Shown here: positions 10,694 to 23,204 of the stretch, piece by piece
How positions within the stretch are numbered: position 1 is the first letter of the stretch
Layout: every line of letters begins with the position of its first letter
Notes under the pieces: model-generated
The model's input: only the letters and a program-made list of their open reading frames with translations
Database searches by the model: none
Told to the model about the DNA's origin: nothing
Translations under genes and position numbers: made by a program
Origin: Biscogniauxia marginata
Taxonomy: Eukaryota > Ascomycota > Sordariomycetes > Xylariales > Xylariaceae
NCBI GenBank assembly: GCA_022695795.1
Contig: MU404063.1
Span: forward strand, 124,001-188,000
DNA length: 64,000 bases
Direction of reading: 5' to 3'

Positions 10694-13234
10694 ATGAAAA
10701 CTAACCGTGCTACCAAGGTCTCGCAACGAGCATCTCTGACATGTGTCTGTAAGTAAGTCCTGCCTTCGAAGTAACGCACTCGAAATAAAAAGGAACAATA
10801 GTCACAGATCTCATCCCTGACACACATCGAACCCCAGCTTGCGCCAAGTCTAAAGTACGCTGCAACAAGGCCATTCCGTGTCTTCGATGCATTGAACAAG
10901 GCCGCTCCCATCTATGTTCGAGAGAACCGACGCGTCTCAGTACGCGACGTGCAGCGGTCGAGCAAGGCGCAGAGCTACGCGTGCTTCAAAACATCCTACA
11001 GCAGCTCGAGCAATCCAGCCCCGAGGCCTTGCTACGGTCGGTAAAGGACCGGATTGAGGAAATCTCATCTACAGCGCAGAATAGTCCCACAATTATCATA
11101 CCAGTCGCGTCACCAGTACAAGCAGAACAGCAGCTTGAATCCGGTTCTGGCGTTCTTTCTGCGCCTCCTAGGTCCCAGAATCAAGGAGAACTGGAGGACT
11201 TATCTCATGACCATGACGGGTTGGCACTTACACTGGAGTATCTCGCCTGGGGCCGCAATTACTACAAGCACAATGACACCGTCACCAAAGGGAAGAGTCC
11301 GTCAACGCACCTAAAAAGCACACCTCTTCCAGATAATATAAGCGTCAACCTAGATGTCCCACACCCTCATCTCGCCAGGAAGCTGGTTTTCTACCATATC
11401 CAGTCTCTTTGCTGGCATCATAACGCTATCCACTCTCCCACCTTTCTAGACGAATGCGAAGACTTCTGGGAGACGGGATCTGTAGTTGATCCCTGCTGGC
11501 TGGCCTTATATTTCTCAGTCCTTTCGGTGCGTCTCCCTTACGCATGCTGTTTCCCTGGTACTTGCTTACAGATCTATGTAGTCTGCCGCCTGGTGTGATC
11601 CTGACGATGCTTTAAATTCAAGAGCGGGAATGTGGTATGATGCAATGGTCTCGGTCCTCAACCAAAACGACTTTATGGAAAATCACTCCAGTAAGTCAAA
11701 AGCCAATGATTGGGTTAGTGTAGTGTTTGTAGCGTTAATATATACTAGTCTACTCCGTTCAATCGATTGTAATATCTACACTTGTCGCTCACCCCCTCGG
11801 GCATAGCAACGCTCATTATATATTACTAAGTGCTGCTATACGAATAGCTCAATGTTTAGGGTTAGACAAGGTCAAAGACAAACCGCGCTGAAAAGTCCAA
11901 TCGTCCCGAAAAGAGTGGGAGAGTGCAGTAGACAATGAAGTGAAACGCCGCGTGTGGTGGCAACTCATCATTCAGGATTACTTTGCTGTCCCATTTGTCG
12001 ACACATATTGTAAGTAATACGCTTGAACCGGTTCGTATAAAATATACTTCTACTAATGACTATAGCAATCAATCCGAACCATTTCTCGACACCTATGCCT
12101 AGTAACACTGACGACCACGACCTAGAGGAGATGCATAGCAACCAACCTACGATCAGTTCATACTGTATCGTACTGGCTAAAAGTCAGTTCCTTTTATACG
12201 TAATCGTTATTCCCGTGCTGATATTTCTCAAGTGGCTTGGTTGATGCCGCAGCTAGTAGATGGTGCGCACTGACTGTCCTCGACAAGTCTAAGCAAGCAT
12301 TATGAACATGTGTTAGAGCTAGATCTAAAAATGCGATAGCTAGTTTCTGAGATGCCACCTTTTCTATCAAGACAGAGTCCCATAGACCCAAACTGGCCCC
12401 CATGGGTGATCTGGGCCCGGCAAACGCTTACTATTAGTGCAGCTGACAAGGTCCGTGGCCTGCTCATTTATCCCATTATCCTTCTAGTTGTTTCCTGATT
12501 GAAGGTTGACGACTGTATAGATTATCATGATTCACCGTGCATTTCTAGTACAGAGCTTTCGGTCTCCAGTATATGCATATACGAGAACAACGTGCCTATC
12601 CGCCTCCTTGACTATATTACACGAGTACCAACGTGTCAAGTCATCAGCGGCCAATATTTGAATAGTCCCAGCATTCACCATCAGTGCTGCTATCATTGTG
12701 GCCCTTGATCTCCTCTTCACGGCAGAGCCAACGTCCCAGACCGAAAATAACCGACGTCTAGTCTCCCAAACGATCTCCGGTCTTTCTTTAACAAAGCAGC
12801 ATAAGATGGCAATCCGAGGCGCGAGCATATTGACAGCGCTTTTAGAGGAAGAGCATGAGAGACGCCGCTACGGAGCCAACGCAGAGAGAGATGTGCTCTC
12901 GGACAGTTTTTCTTCCAGGGTTACCAGACACCTAGATGAGACTACTTCGAAACATGGACAAACTGCCGGGCGTCAAAATGCTTCAACTGAGAATAGCTCC
13001 ATGCCAGATGCTAACTTAGGTCGTGCCGGAACTGGGTTTACCAACTATTTTGATCCTCTTCGCCTAGACATAGACAACGAATTGGAGCTTTGGCTTAGCC
13101 AGTCGTTGTCGTGGAATCTTGTGGACGACTTCGCGCTGGACCCATTGAAGAATGCTTCATTCGCAAGCGGATACGGGCGCGATGTATTTGGACAGGATCC
13201 TGAGTCCTCAAATTGTCCAAATTATACAAGCTAG
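10694..13234 (+). pseudogene. Zn2Cys6 transcription factor with four in-frame stops
   Basis: The start ATG at 10694 and a GTAAGT donor at 10749 join to 10838 so that the six-cysteine cluster is rebuilt across the splice (CVSC, then CNKAIPCLRC, then a last Cys). Further phase-consistent introns are 11527-11581, 11691-11748, 12010-12065, 12183-12232 and 12451-12520. They give the fungal transcription factor middle homology region (HIQSLCWHHNAIHSPTF, RRVWWQLIIQDYF, PNWPPWVIWAR and the tail after 12698). Four stops lie in the otherwise continuous frame: TGA 11889, TGA 12271, TAG 12337 and TGA 12659. All splice sites and frame are kept, so decay is by point change only. Each stop can arise by a C-to-T transition on one strand, as in RIP. 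The last intact piece (12698-13234) keeps a good frame. The original target genes are unknown; the neighbouring dioxygenase is a candidate. Confidence 0.88.
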
Positions 13235-13545
13235 TATCATAATGATTTGAAGGGGTTGTTATGGGAGGATAGCATTATTCTCGTTAGAGCTATCCCATGC
13301 TACAGCAAATCGTAGCCCTAACCTATCAGCGATAATATTTATCATATTCTTCTTCAGATTGCTCAAGATCGTGTCAAACCGTACTGAAGCCAGGCTGAAA
13401 ATAGTGAGATAGTAAGGTATGTGTACATCGTGAGAAGCAAATTAGTTATCTAATGTAGGTAATCATTAATAATTCCAGTCGTAGACGTGAATCTTATCTG
13501 AATCATAGATGTGACATTTGATTACATATAAAGTGAGAAACCATC
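13235..13545. other. Convergent 3' region
   Basis: AT-rich spacer between the 3' ends of the transcription factor pseudogene and the dioxygenase. No gene is seen. Confidence 0.5.
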
Positions 13546-14954
13546 TTATGACAATTCGACATGTTTATCTTCCGACCAGGTTATCCCCTCCACATCTACT
13601 TCATCCCACCTCGCCGCCACAGGGCCCTCAGGGTGTCCCTGGGCAGCTTGCCACATCAATCTCCGAGCATCGCCCAGCTCCCCGGTGATCGAGTGCCAGG
13701 CCCCGCGGTTATGCCAGATCACCAGATCGTCGGGCTCATACCGGTGCACGTACACATATTCGGGCTTCATAGCACGCTTCATCAGTCCGTGTATCTTCTT
13801 CCGCGCCTCAGCAAAATCGTCGATTCTCGTCTCTACACCCGTCTTGGGATCCGTCGTGATGAGCTGGTAGACGCAACAGCCTAGAGCCACCAGATGTGGG
13901 CGGTGAGGCATGCCTGGATTGCGCATCACGAGCTGGGTTTGGTTAATAACATTTCAAAACGGGGTTACATGGGCAAAAAGAGAGGGAATTATACCGGATA
14001 GCAGTGCGCCTTATCCCATGTCCAAGGTTCTAAGAGGTCTAGGTCTTTCTCTTTCCCCTGACTCTCGATGGCCAGGCCGTCGGCCGTGGCTTTGCAGTCC
14101 CCGATCCAGTTATATGCCCGAGGGTCATACTGAACGCGAGTGTTCATTGCCCATTCTTTTTCCTCGGCAGTCATCAGACTGAATGCCCGAGCTCCGGAAA
14201 CATCTATCGAGGGTGTAAGTGTGAGCTGTGATACGACGTTCCACTGCTAGTGAACTTACAAGCTGTGCCTCCTGCAGGGATCTGTTTGCTCTCTCCGCCC
14301 TCGAACACTATTTTTTGGTCTGGGAGGTGACTGGGTGTCTCGCGACAACTGATTATGGTTGCTGTTCCGGGGTATTTCTCATATAGAGGGGCGTCGATAT
14401 GCCAGCGATAAAATCGTGTCTGTCCGTCTGCTATCTCCGCGGACAGCGGATTGGCATGGAATTCGGCTTGGGTCTATATACGCATCTACGAGTCAGCCGA
14501 CGGCATTCTGTGGAACATTAGAGGGAATATGAGAGGGAAAAGGCCCTACCACATGCCGAAGAGACAGATCATGCCCATGATAATTGGCATACTCTCCATT
14601 TCCAATGACAACTACGTCGGGGGCTTCAATTAGGCGGCCTGCTTGGTTTCGACTAAGAACGTTATCCGCTTCCTTAATTGCCTTCTTTCCGGAGCTGTGA
14701 CTTTCGGTAACATCGGGGTCGATGATTTTGCATAGATTCGTGATAGTAGTGCCATTAGTGATACCGGCTTTTCGAACGACCAGGACAGTATGCTCAAACA
14801 AGGCGGCACGCAGCCGGGCGCCGTCGGCCACAGACAAGTTATCTAGGTCTGCACCATTGAGTTTGATTTCTGCCCCAAGGAGGCTCTGCTGTCTCTCTGA
14901 AGCCGGCAGAGGCACGACTGTGATGAGTGAGGGTGCTTGTGTAGAGTGAGGCAT
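13546..14954 (-). CDS. TauD/TfdA-type Fe(II)/2-oxoglutarate dioxygenase
   Basis: Model complement(join(13546..13932,13995..14203,14260..14473,14550..14954)), about 404 residues, with three phase-consistent introns of 56-76 bases. Residues 20-60 carry the usual N-terminal 'GAEI...L' and 'HTVLVVRK' strands. The iron ligands are His160 and Asp162 (RWHIDAP) and His356 (WHNRGAWHS). The arginine that holds 2-oxoglutarate should be one of the pair in LGDARRLMWQ. Architecture is like fungal TfdA-family enzymes including xanthine hydroxylase XanA, but the substrate cannot be read from sequence. The N-terminal linker between exon 1 and HxD is shorter and polar. The gene is tail-to-tail with the decayed Zn2Cys6 regulator. 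No stop or frameshift is present. Confidence 0.8.
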
Positions 14955-15962
14955 TGTGAGTTTGGCAGAGGGATGAACGATGCAGAATCCAAGTTTCCTA
15001 GCAACACCGAAGCTGCAACCGCACGCCTTTATTCATAACGCGTTCTCTTATCAACCGGCGGGACATCTTCACTCATAGCACTCGGGTAAGCGAGTATCTC
15101 GGGCTAGCTTGGCACCTCGGCCGACTCCCTCTCTTATCGCAGTAGTGGGGATGGATGAGGCCGAAGGCATCACAGCTGCGGAAGTCGCCGCAAGACTAAG
15201 CCCAAGCCCGCGACATTGTGCCCGGCTTATTGCGATTTCCACCCGAGACAGTACCGGGGTTTTCCATCTCTCACCTATCGCCACTCCGGTCTGCTAGCGA
15301 CATAACACGTAAAGTTGGCTAGTGGAGCAGTGAGATGCCAGAGATGATGAGGGCAAATCGCTCATTTAGCAAAACTCACTAAAATTAAGCACAAGCCATC
15401 CCAGCACGTCTAGTAGTATGATTGTTAGTTTATAGGTCAAAATCAGGTAGTGTGGGGGTGGTCAATGCACCCAGGGTTTAAATGCAAATTTTCGATAGCT
15501 AGTTGACATTCGCTCTCCATCAGAATTATAACTACGTTCGTTTTCTTTTGGTTTGCTTCATCTACTACATCAGTAGCAGAATGTGTGTGTGTTCCGTAGC
15601 GTAGTCCCCCCTATCCCTAGGCCAAGTCTAAGCTAACCTTACCTTAGCCTAGATACCATACCAGGTATATAGGGGCTCCTACACCAGCCACTGTGGCTCA
15701 ATTATGGTTGTGCCACATTTACCCTACCACCACCACCTGATGGGAGACCGCAAGGTAGGCAAGGGGAAGTAGTAAATTGTGGTGTTGGTATTGAAACGAA
15801 GGTATATCCGAATGAACAAGAGAATAAATGTAAATTATGGATTAGACCAAGTGAAGTACTACGGACTGGATGTCTATAGGTGTTGGTTAAAGAGAAGTCA
15901 TTTCTTGACACCCTTTATATCCTACGTCGGCATATAATATATCGGTGAGTTAATGTAGGTTC
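14955..15962. other. Intergenic, no supported gene
   Basis: Overlapping frames on both strands at 15069-15297 have a GC-rich composition but no recognisable domain. The rest (15300-15960) is AT-rich and featureless. Confidence 0.4.
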
Positions 15963-16229
15963 GAAGGAACGTATTCGGCGTCCAAAAGATCCACAGAGAT
16001 TGTAGCCGAGACTCTACGACTTGAACTAGCCCCCTTTGGCGTGGGTGTGCTGGAAGTTGTTACGGGTGCAGTCAAAACCAGGGGTCAGACGTACTTCGGC
16101 GATTTCAAGTTCCCGCCAGAATCTCTATACAAGAGCATTGAAGATATTATTGCTAGTAGGGCTCAAGGTAATGATGGTATGCCTAGAATGGACACGATGG
16201 AGTATGCTTCTTTGTCTTGGGCATGCTGA
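15963..16229 (+). pseudogene. Short-chain dehydrogenase fragment
   Basis: An 88-codon open segment encodes the middle of a classical SDR. It begins EGTYSASKRS, containing the catalytic Tyr-x3-Lys, continues LRLELAPFGVGVLEVV with the following 'TGAV' loop, and ends in a helix region 'SIEDIIASRAQG'. This matches 1-acyl-dihydroxyacetone-phosphate reductase-like SDRs. The Rossmann glycine motif and the catalytic Ser strand upstream are absent, and a TGA ends it before the C-terminal part. The surroundings are AT-rich. I call it a relic; a very short expressed protein is unlikely to be active. Confidence 0.7.
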
Positions 16230-16518
16230 CCGAACGTAGGATGCTGGAGCTGCCACGGGAAGTGGACTTGGTGAACTGTGAAATTGACGCAGATTAAGCT
16301 AACAATAAAGACTTATAACATTATAATATAAAAACAGGTTTGCCATCACTATTATATTATGCATACGCCTTCAATACCGAGGTATAAAGTAGGTATTGAT
16401 ATGACTTATTTAGCACTCATAATTCCTCCTATACTAAAACTAGCACAATTACAACCTAGATCAGAATTAAAGAGATGTAATAAATGATATCTTCATAGTT
16501 TTAACTTGTTATGTATAT

Positions 16519-18200
16519 TTAAGAATGTGTAACCTTGTACGTTTTCAGAGTTTTGATGTCATCCGGAGTGTCGCCAAACTGTCCATTTCGCCCCTCCGCT
16601 CCGCTGTGGCTCGAGATCTCGCCCAGGCTCCATGACCTCCTTACCTGCTCCGTCCCGGAGACCGCCGGGTCCTCATTTTCGCTCCAGCGAGGATCACCAA
16701 TACTTTCCTTGGGCTCCGCCAGGGGCTCGCCATGCGAGGCCATATCGGTTAAGTTCTCCTCGTCGCTCGTTCGACCACCATCCCCATTCGTAGTTGACAG
16801 CCCCGAGAACAACGAAAGCGTATTCGGCCGCCTATTATTATTATTCTTCCGCTTAGACTTCCCGCTGCTTTCCGCCCCGGGCATCGTGCCTCCGCCGAAC
16901 GTACGCAGGCCGATCGGCTCGGGCGTTTTTTGACCGCCGCCGTCGTCACCGCCGTTTCCGTTGCCGTTACCCTGTCGTAGGTAGCCGCTGCTGCGGCGTG
17001 ACTTGAGCCACCGCCCGACCTGCGAGAACCACAGCGGCCCGCACACCGAGATCCCGACGCAGATCAGCGTCAACGACGTCTCGACCTGTGACCACACGAT
17101 GACGCCAACGGGTACGTCTCTTACACCGTGCACTTCGGTGATGCGCTTCGCGCCAGCGAGGGCGGCACTGTAGAGACAAGGGAGTAAGCACGAAGTAAAA
17201 AGGAAAATGTATATATAGAAAGACAACTTACAGTACACCCAGGCTCATACTCCCGGCAATCGTAATCCTCTCGCGACGGGGGGCGCTCAGCTTCCAGATG
17301 AAAGTCCAGGGCAAGACAGCGAAGAATATATCAACTACTATAGTTCCCACTGTCGCATAAGGAAAAAAAGAATGTTAGGTATCTCATTGGTATCAGGCCG
17401 AGATGCTGGAAAAAGAAAGAAAAGATTGGACGATATGTACATACGAGCTAGCATTAGAGAAAGGGGCACGGTATCAAAACACCGTCCGCCGGGGATACGA
17501 TCGTCGTACGAGTAAGCAAGGGGCTCGCAGGCGACCCAGGTAAAAGTGGCACCCACTACATAGTTTATCGATTTAGCAACTGTAACGAGATGTTTCCGGG
17601 GTCTTTATATATATATATATATGTCTCAAAAATATTTTTTCATCTTTTTCAACTTACAGACCGAAAGCAACCCCATGACGACAACGACGGCCCAAACCGC
17701 TATCTTCTGCCACCAGACGAACACGAGCCGCAGCAGGAAGGCACCCACCGACGCCTTAGAGGTCCCCACTGCCAGGATCGAGAACGTCTGCCCGATCATC
17801 CGGAAGTAGGTCGCTTCGACGGCGTCGTCGCCGTCGAGGTCGTAGCGCCCGTAGCCGTACTCCACCGCGACGTGGATCATGGCGCTGTAGGCGACGATGA
17901 GTACCTAAGCAGTAAAAAATTTAATTGTTGTTTTCTTGTTAACTTCAATTCGCATAGATAGGAAAAGGGGGGTAGTGATTCGTGGGCAAGGAAAGGCCCG
18001 GGATGAGCAGATAAAGGGGGAAAAGAAACAAAATCTCAACGAAAACGTACGAACGAGAGAGCATAAAAGTGGTCGTCGATGCCGTAGGTCGCGAGTTGGA
18101 ATATGCGCGCGTAGGCGCGGGGCACGAGGAAGATGAAGACCAGCGCCGTAAGAGACCAGAGCACGGCCACGCAGTACGGCCCGTCGCCGCCCATCGCCAT
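16519..18200 (-). CDS. Fungal rhodopsin-domain integral membrane protein
   Basis: Model complement(join(16519..17167,17232..17349,17445..17555,17658..17904,18051..18200)), 424 residues; all four introns are GT-AG and keep phase. Seven hydrophobic segments alternate with family signatures: RAYARIFQLATYGIDDHF after the first helices, 'YGYGRYDLDGDD', 'MIGQTFSILAVGTSKASVG', 'GATFTWVACEP', 'PGGRCFD', 'FAVLPWTFIWKL' and a last helix before GPLWFSQVGRW. The cytosolic tail (about residues 280-424) is polar, with Asn/Gly and Lys/Asn runs and many serines. This is the 'rhodopsin' family common in Pezizomycotina and close to PTH11-like receptors, without a CFEM domain. It should sit in the plasma membrane; the ligand is unknown. 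Start ATG 18200 lies just before the first membrane segment; an ATG two codons on is an alternative. Confidence 0.88.
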
Positions 18201-19913
18201 CGTTGTCAGATATCCGTCCCCTCTGAGACGGGCTGGTTTTGCGCAAAAACCCTATGGAGGTGAAGGCGGGCGGATGGGTAGGCGCAACAGTTACGGGGCA
18301 AGATGAAGAAAGGTATAATAGATAATCAAATACAAGAGGCCCATTGGGAGGGGAGGGGGAAAAGAGGACGACTCCTTGGTTTTGAAGGATAGGCAACTAC
18401 TTCTTTTTTTACTTTTTTCTTTCGTTTGTAAATATCTAGGCTAGACGGCGCGGCCCTGGCGATAGGACCTGGTGTGGACAAGAGAGTGATATGTCAGTTT
18501 TGGGGGGGTTGAGGCGTAACAACCTTGGACAACCACTACTGGATATGAACCCCTTGCTTGATGAAAAGCCTCGAAATCCCGTGTGGCAAAACCATCCTAG
18601 GGTCCAGTACTGTAAGTATGCGAACCTGTTTCATACAGGCTTACTGGCAAATTTGTCAAGATATGGCGGAGTTATTCAACCTGGGTCTACTCGTCCGCTT
18701 TTTAAAAAGTACTGCAATCCTGTGGGCTGGTCTCATAACAAAACATTGTCATCTAGATCCTAGATGGGTTAGCCTGCTGGTAATCAGCATTTAGTATGAT
18801 TGTTCGTTACGTAAGTGAGTATCTCATGTCATAATATCTCTCCTATTCACGGCATACTTCTGGGTGAAACTTCTCCATTTTTTGCTTCTCTTGTTGTTTA
18901 TGATTTCTACTTCCTCCCACGCGCGGCTGAAGTGATTAGCGTCCAAGAAGCGTAGTCTCGAAGCCACGGCGGATCCAGTAAATAACATCATGACCTCTAG
19001 TTCGTATACAGCATTCCAGGGTTATAATTCCTTTTTAGCCCCTTTTTTTCTGTGAGGTTAAGAACATTTTTTGTGCTATCTCCAACTCTCAGACTATGTA
19101 TGTATCTATCCCCTTGTTGGTTAATATTTCTTCTATCTTCAAGAATTACATTGGATTGTAACTTGGGCTGATAAGTTGACATCATTTCAAGGAGTTATCA
19201 AACGAGCAATTCTTACAATGTGTCTAATGAGCGAGGATTTGTTTCTAAGGGCAACTAATGGAGTGGTGTGGGAATGCTGGCAAAAAGAAAAAGAAAACGA
19301 AATATATGGCGACTCGCTTCACAGCTATGAATTGTGTGATGAACTCAGCACTACCAGCCTCACGAAAATGAGCTCGCGGAGATCTTTCGGTCCCGTGGTC
19401 CGAGACGTGCGTGAGTGTTGGTTTTCTCCACCCACCACGAAGACGTTCCCGAGTCGGGACGTGGGTCAGAAAGGAAGAGACGATCTGGCCCGAGAACTCG
19501 GAAACAGCAGAATATTGATGTCTCACTTCGTGGGACGTACTAATGAAGAGACTATGAATGCTTTATCGTAAACCCCTGTACATGAAATTGGGCTCAGACC
19601 CATTCCATGCGGGGTGATAGCCTATAGGATGGGACTCCGTCTTCTGCCGCCTCGAAGCGATGTTCGACGGCATTTCATCGTCTCGATCTAGTCTTGTGTA
19701 ACTCGAAGACCATGGCCCCGGGAGCGTGTTGGAAGTTATCGGTCCACTTGGCCTGGTCCCGGAATCTTGGGCAGGGCACGGCCTAATCGATCCTAGGATC
19801 AAACCTGGTGTCTGGGTACAGGTTGTTTTCTGGTTCTGTTCTCGTATCCTCATCCCAGGAACTCTGAGGGATGTATTTACCATCATTTATGTGACACGAG
19901 ACGAACACTCGCC
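18201..19913. other. Intergenic, no supported gene
   Basis: Small frames at 18491-18794 and 19176-19886 have no motif or splice logic. The stretch before 19914 presumably holds the P450 promoter. No repeats of note. Confidence 0.4.
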
Positions 19914-21931
19914 ATGATACCAGTCAAGCTGTTTAATCTATGCGGGACGCTGTTGATGGGAACATCTGCTTTGGATGTACTGCCTATCGTGCTCCTTGCT
20001 TACATTGTTTGGTCTGTATGGACTTGGTATCGTTTAAGCCATGTCCCTGGTCCTTTCTGGTACTCAGTTTCTTCATTACCTTTGCTGAAAGCTAACCTGA
20101 GCGGCCATTCCCATTCAACCTTGAATGGGCTAATAAACAAATACGGTTGGTATAATGCTTCTGTGTCATCCTCGTAGTTATATTACTAATAAGACATAGG
20201 ACCCCTTGTCCGCATTGGCCCCAACTCAGTCATCACGACAGATGTAAAGCATGTCCAGTCGATGGAGGCACCGAGATCGCTCTACCGCAAGGGACCGTGG
20301 TACGATACGTTCCGCTTCCAGAAGGGGAAATACCATTCATTCTGCATGGTGGACGAAACTCGTCACGCAGCATTGAGGACGAAGATAGGACCCGGTTACT
20401 CGGGCACAAATTTGGTCGTATGTCAGGAATTCGAAGCCAAGCGGCGTTGTATAGATTTGGACAAGCATAACATTAACATTTATTTGTCAAAAGGAGCAAG
20501 CTATCGAGCGTCAATTGAGCCGACTAATCGACCTCATCGACCGTAAATTTCTGTCTAGCGATGAATCCTACAAACCTGTCGACCTTGCTATTATCTCGCA
20601 GCTGTTCGCGATTGATATTGTCGGCGATATGACATACGGTCAACCGTTTGGATTCCTCGACGAGGGAAAAGATATTTACGATTGGGTTGATTGGAACGAA
20701 AGTTTCTTCCCTATTTTCTCAACTGCCGCGACACTACCTTTCCTCGGCCAGTTAGTGCAGACATGGCCGTTCTCAGAGCTGTTACCAAAGCCGACCGATT
20801 CTGTCGGGTTAGGACGGTTTATCAAGTAAATTTTGTCCCTAAGACGAGACTCGTTATCTATAATGAATGGACGAACACAATTTAATGTTTCACCTAGGTT
20901 TGCGGAAGACACGCTCGACGAGCGTTTTCAACCCGATGCGGAACCTCGTTGCGATATGATCAGCCAATTCCTACGCTACGGCGCCACGAAGGACGAAGCT
21001 ACCGGTGAAGCACTCGTACAAGTGTAGGTTGTTCACCATCAAGTGCCGGTTTCTCGTGTCTTTTTAAAACTGACCTGTGCTTAGAGTAGCGGGGACCGAC
21101 TCGGTTGCGGTAGCCCTCCGTATGACTCTACTATACATACACTCAACTCCCCGGGTATATAACCTCCTCCTCGCCGAGCTCAACGATGCCCGTGAAAAGG
21201 GGCATATTAGCAGACCCATCCGGGATGCGGAGGCGAAACGTCTGCCTTACCTTCAGGCCGTTATTCGAGAGGGCATGCGCGTCTTTCCCGCGCAGACTCC
21301 GCTTCTTAACAAGACGGTACCGGACGGAGGCGACTGTGTGGCCGGGCTCCATCTTCCGGCCGGCACCGAGGTCGGTATCGACGGGGTAAGTCATTCAGGG
21401 TATTTCCATGTCCCGTTTGTCATTTCTTTCCCCCTAGCTGAGCTGTCGGCTGAGAAGCAAATTCCCGATTGAAACGCAAATGAGACGGCTGTCATTTAAA
21501 TTCGAAACGGCCGAGTCTTGGTAGTCTAGTGACTAATTCCTGTATATTCTTAGTGGGGCATATTGAGGAGTAAGGAGTATTGGGGCAACGACGCGGACCT
21601 GTTCAGACCAGAACGATGGCTGAAGGCCGACGCGAAGCGGTTACAAGAAATGGCCGAATGTCTCGAGATCTTGTTTGGGTATGGGAAGTATAAGTGCCTA
21701 GGAAGGGGTATAGCTATCATGGAACTGAACAAAGTTCTGCCAGAGGTAAGTTGTTCCACCTGATAGTCATTTAATAATCGGCTTCAGAGAGGGGCTGATC
21801 TGAGTTGTTATTAGCTGTTGATGCGCTACCATTTTACCATTGTCGATCCTACGGGACCGGTGAAGAAGATGCATAGCGCGGCGTTCTGGATGATGAAGGA
21901 TTTTTGGGTGACGATTTCTCGGAAGTATTGA
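19914..21931 (+). CDS. Cytochrome P450 monooxygenase
   Basis: Model join(19914..20145,20200..20417,20494..20825,20898..21023,21085..21385,21554..21745,21815..21931), 505 residues, with six phase-consistent introns and no stop. An N-terminal membrane anchor (about 20-40) leads to the proline hinge HVPGPF. Landmarks: I-helix AGTDS (304-308), ExxR as EGMR (364-367), FRPERW (420-425), and the heme loop FGYGKYKCLG with Cys451 as axial ligand. 'GPLVRIGPNSVI' near the start and the overall order match the pisatin-demethylase-like group of fungal P450s. P450s oxidise small hydrophobic substrates at the ER using P450 reductase. No polyketide, peptide or terpene synthase lies nearby, so it is not clearly part of a cluster. 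Intron 5 (168 bases) is longer than the rest. Confidence 0.9.
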
Positions 21932-23204
21932 AGATCGAAGCATATAAAAGGGTATCCTTATACGCGGGGGTTGTCTTATCAAGAAGATAACCTTATAAGT
22001 GGGGCATGGAGTTTTTGGTTTATTAAATGGGTACCTCAAGTCGGGTATTGATCTCCAGTAAAGCCAACTGATAGATAGCGATCTCGGTACTGGATAACGA
22101 TAGTTCATCTCGATATTTTCTACTTTCTACTCTTGATATGCAATTTCTTATTCCACTATTCTTTCTTTAGGGCCTACGTGATTTTCTTTTCTGTCTTCCC
22201 AATTACTTCCCGAATCAATTGACGTGCATCTTGGCGACACCGACTACCCAAATATCCCTCAATGGCGGCAGTTAGCAACCTCCCGTCACAGGGCCTGTTC
22301 GCTCGAGCTCGAGCTCGAGCTCTAGGGTTCACCATAAATCGAACAACATCCACAAATAGCAGCACATGTGCCAACCGCAGATGGTTGGGTCACCTTTGCC
22401 GGCAGCGCAAGTTACATCTATTAGCAGCAGGTATTTGTTTTTTTTGGTTTTTTTTTATCTTTCATGTTATTGGCTTTTTCTTGTCACTCCATCTCTCGGC
22501 CTGGATGATTCATGCGATTCCGGTCGCGGCGGGGGGGTTCCCACGCTACCTACAGAAAGGTTGATATCTGTCAGTTTTGCCGTGACGTACGCCCGTACTT
22601 TCAAGTTGCCTACTAGGGAAATACAAAGGGTACTGCCTCGCTTCCTAGTGGACAAGAGGGAAGTTGCCACTCGCGCGGCAGGTCACGCGGGCCACGCTGC
22701 TTGGAGCTATGTAGTACGTACATGCACCGTCCGTATAAGCCATAGGGTAATCGCGATCCTTGTACCCACGCCGTTCTGCCGGCACTTGCTGTCCTTGATC
22801 GGCTTTCTGTAACACGCGCACGGGGCTGCGGTGTTTCTTCACCAGGCCTCCACAGCCCTGAGGAATTTATTTATTTCCATCTTCCCTCGGCCTTACATCT
22901 TCCTCCTATTAGTTGGTTTCTGTTTGCTGCCTAGGACGCTTATTACCTATCAATTGTGTGTCTCTACACGGCCGTAACACCCCTCTTCTTGTTTTTCTTG
23001 TTCTTGATCTACTTCTATTTGCCAATCAGGAGTCTTACTGGAGAACCTCTCTCTCTACCTTTGGTCAGACGATCTTACTCACCCCCCTTCGTTGGATCAG
23101 ATTCCCCACAATCACCGATACCGTCAGGGTCTTTTACCCCACTGTCGTCGCGAGCGCATAATTTACCGATCAGCTCGAGGCGTTCTTTTTGCACCACTCC
23201 GATC
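21932..23204. other. Intergenic and 5' leader of aminotransferase
   Basis: It contains a (GAGCTC)n-type run at 22301-22322 and pyrimidine-rich leader DNA after 22850. Frames here are short and overlapping. From 22956 a frame runs without stop into the aminotransferase and may encode a longer N-terminus. Confidence 0.5.
22301..22322. repeat. Short GCTCGA tandem repeat
   Basis: Nearly four copies of the hexamer GCTCGA, each a perfect palindrome overlap of CTCGAG and GAGCTC. Confidence 0.8.

Noticed and set aside
15069..15297. Overlapping frames on both strands
   Set aside because: No domain, start context or splice logic; the composition alone makes open frames likely.
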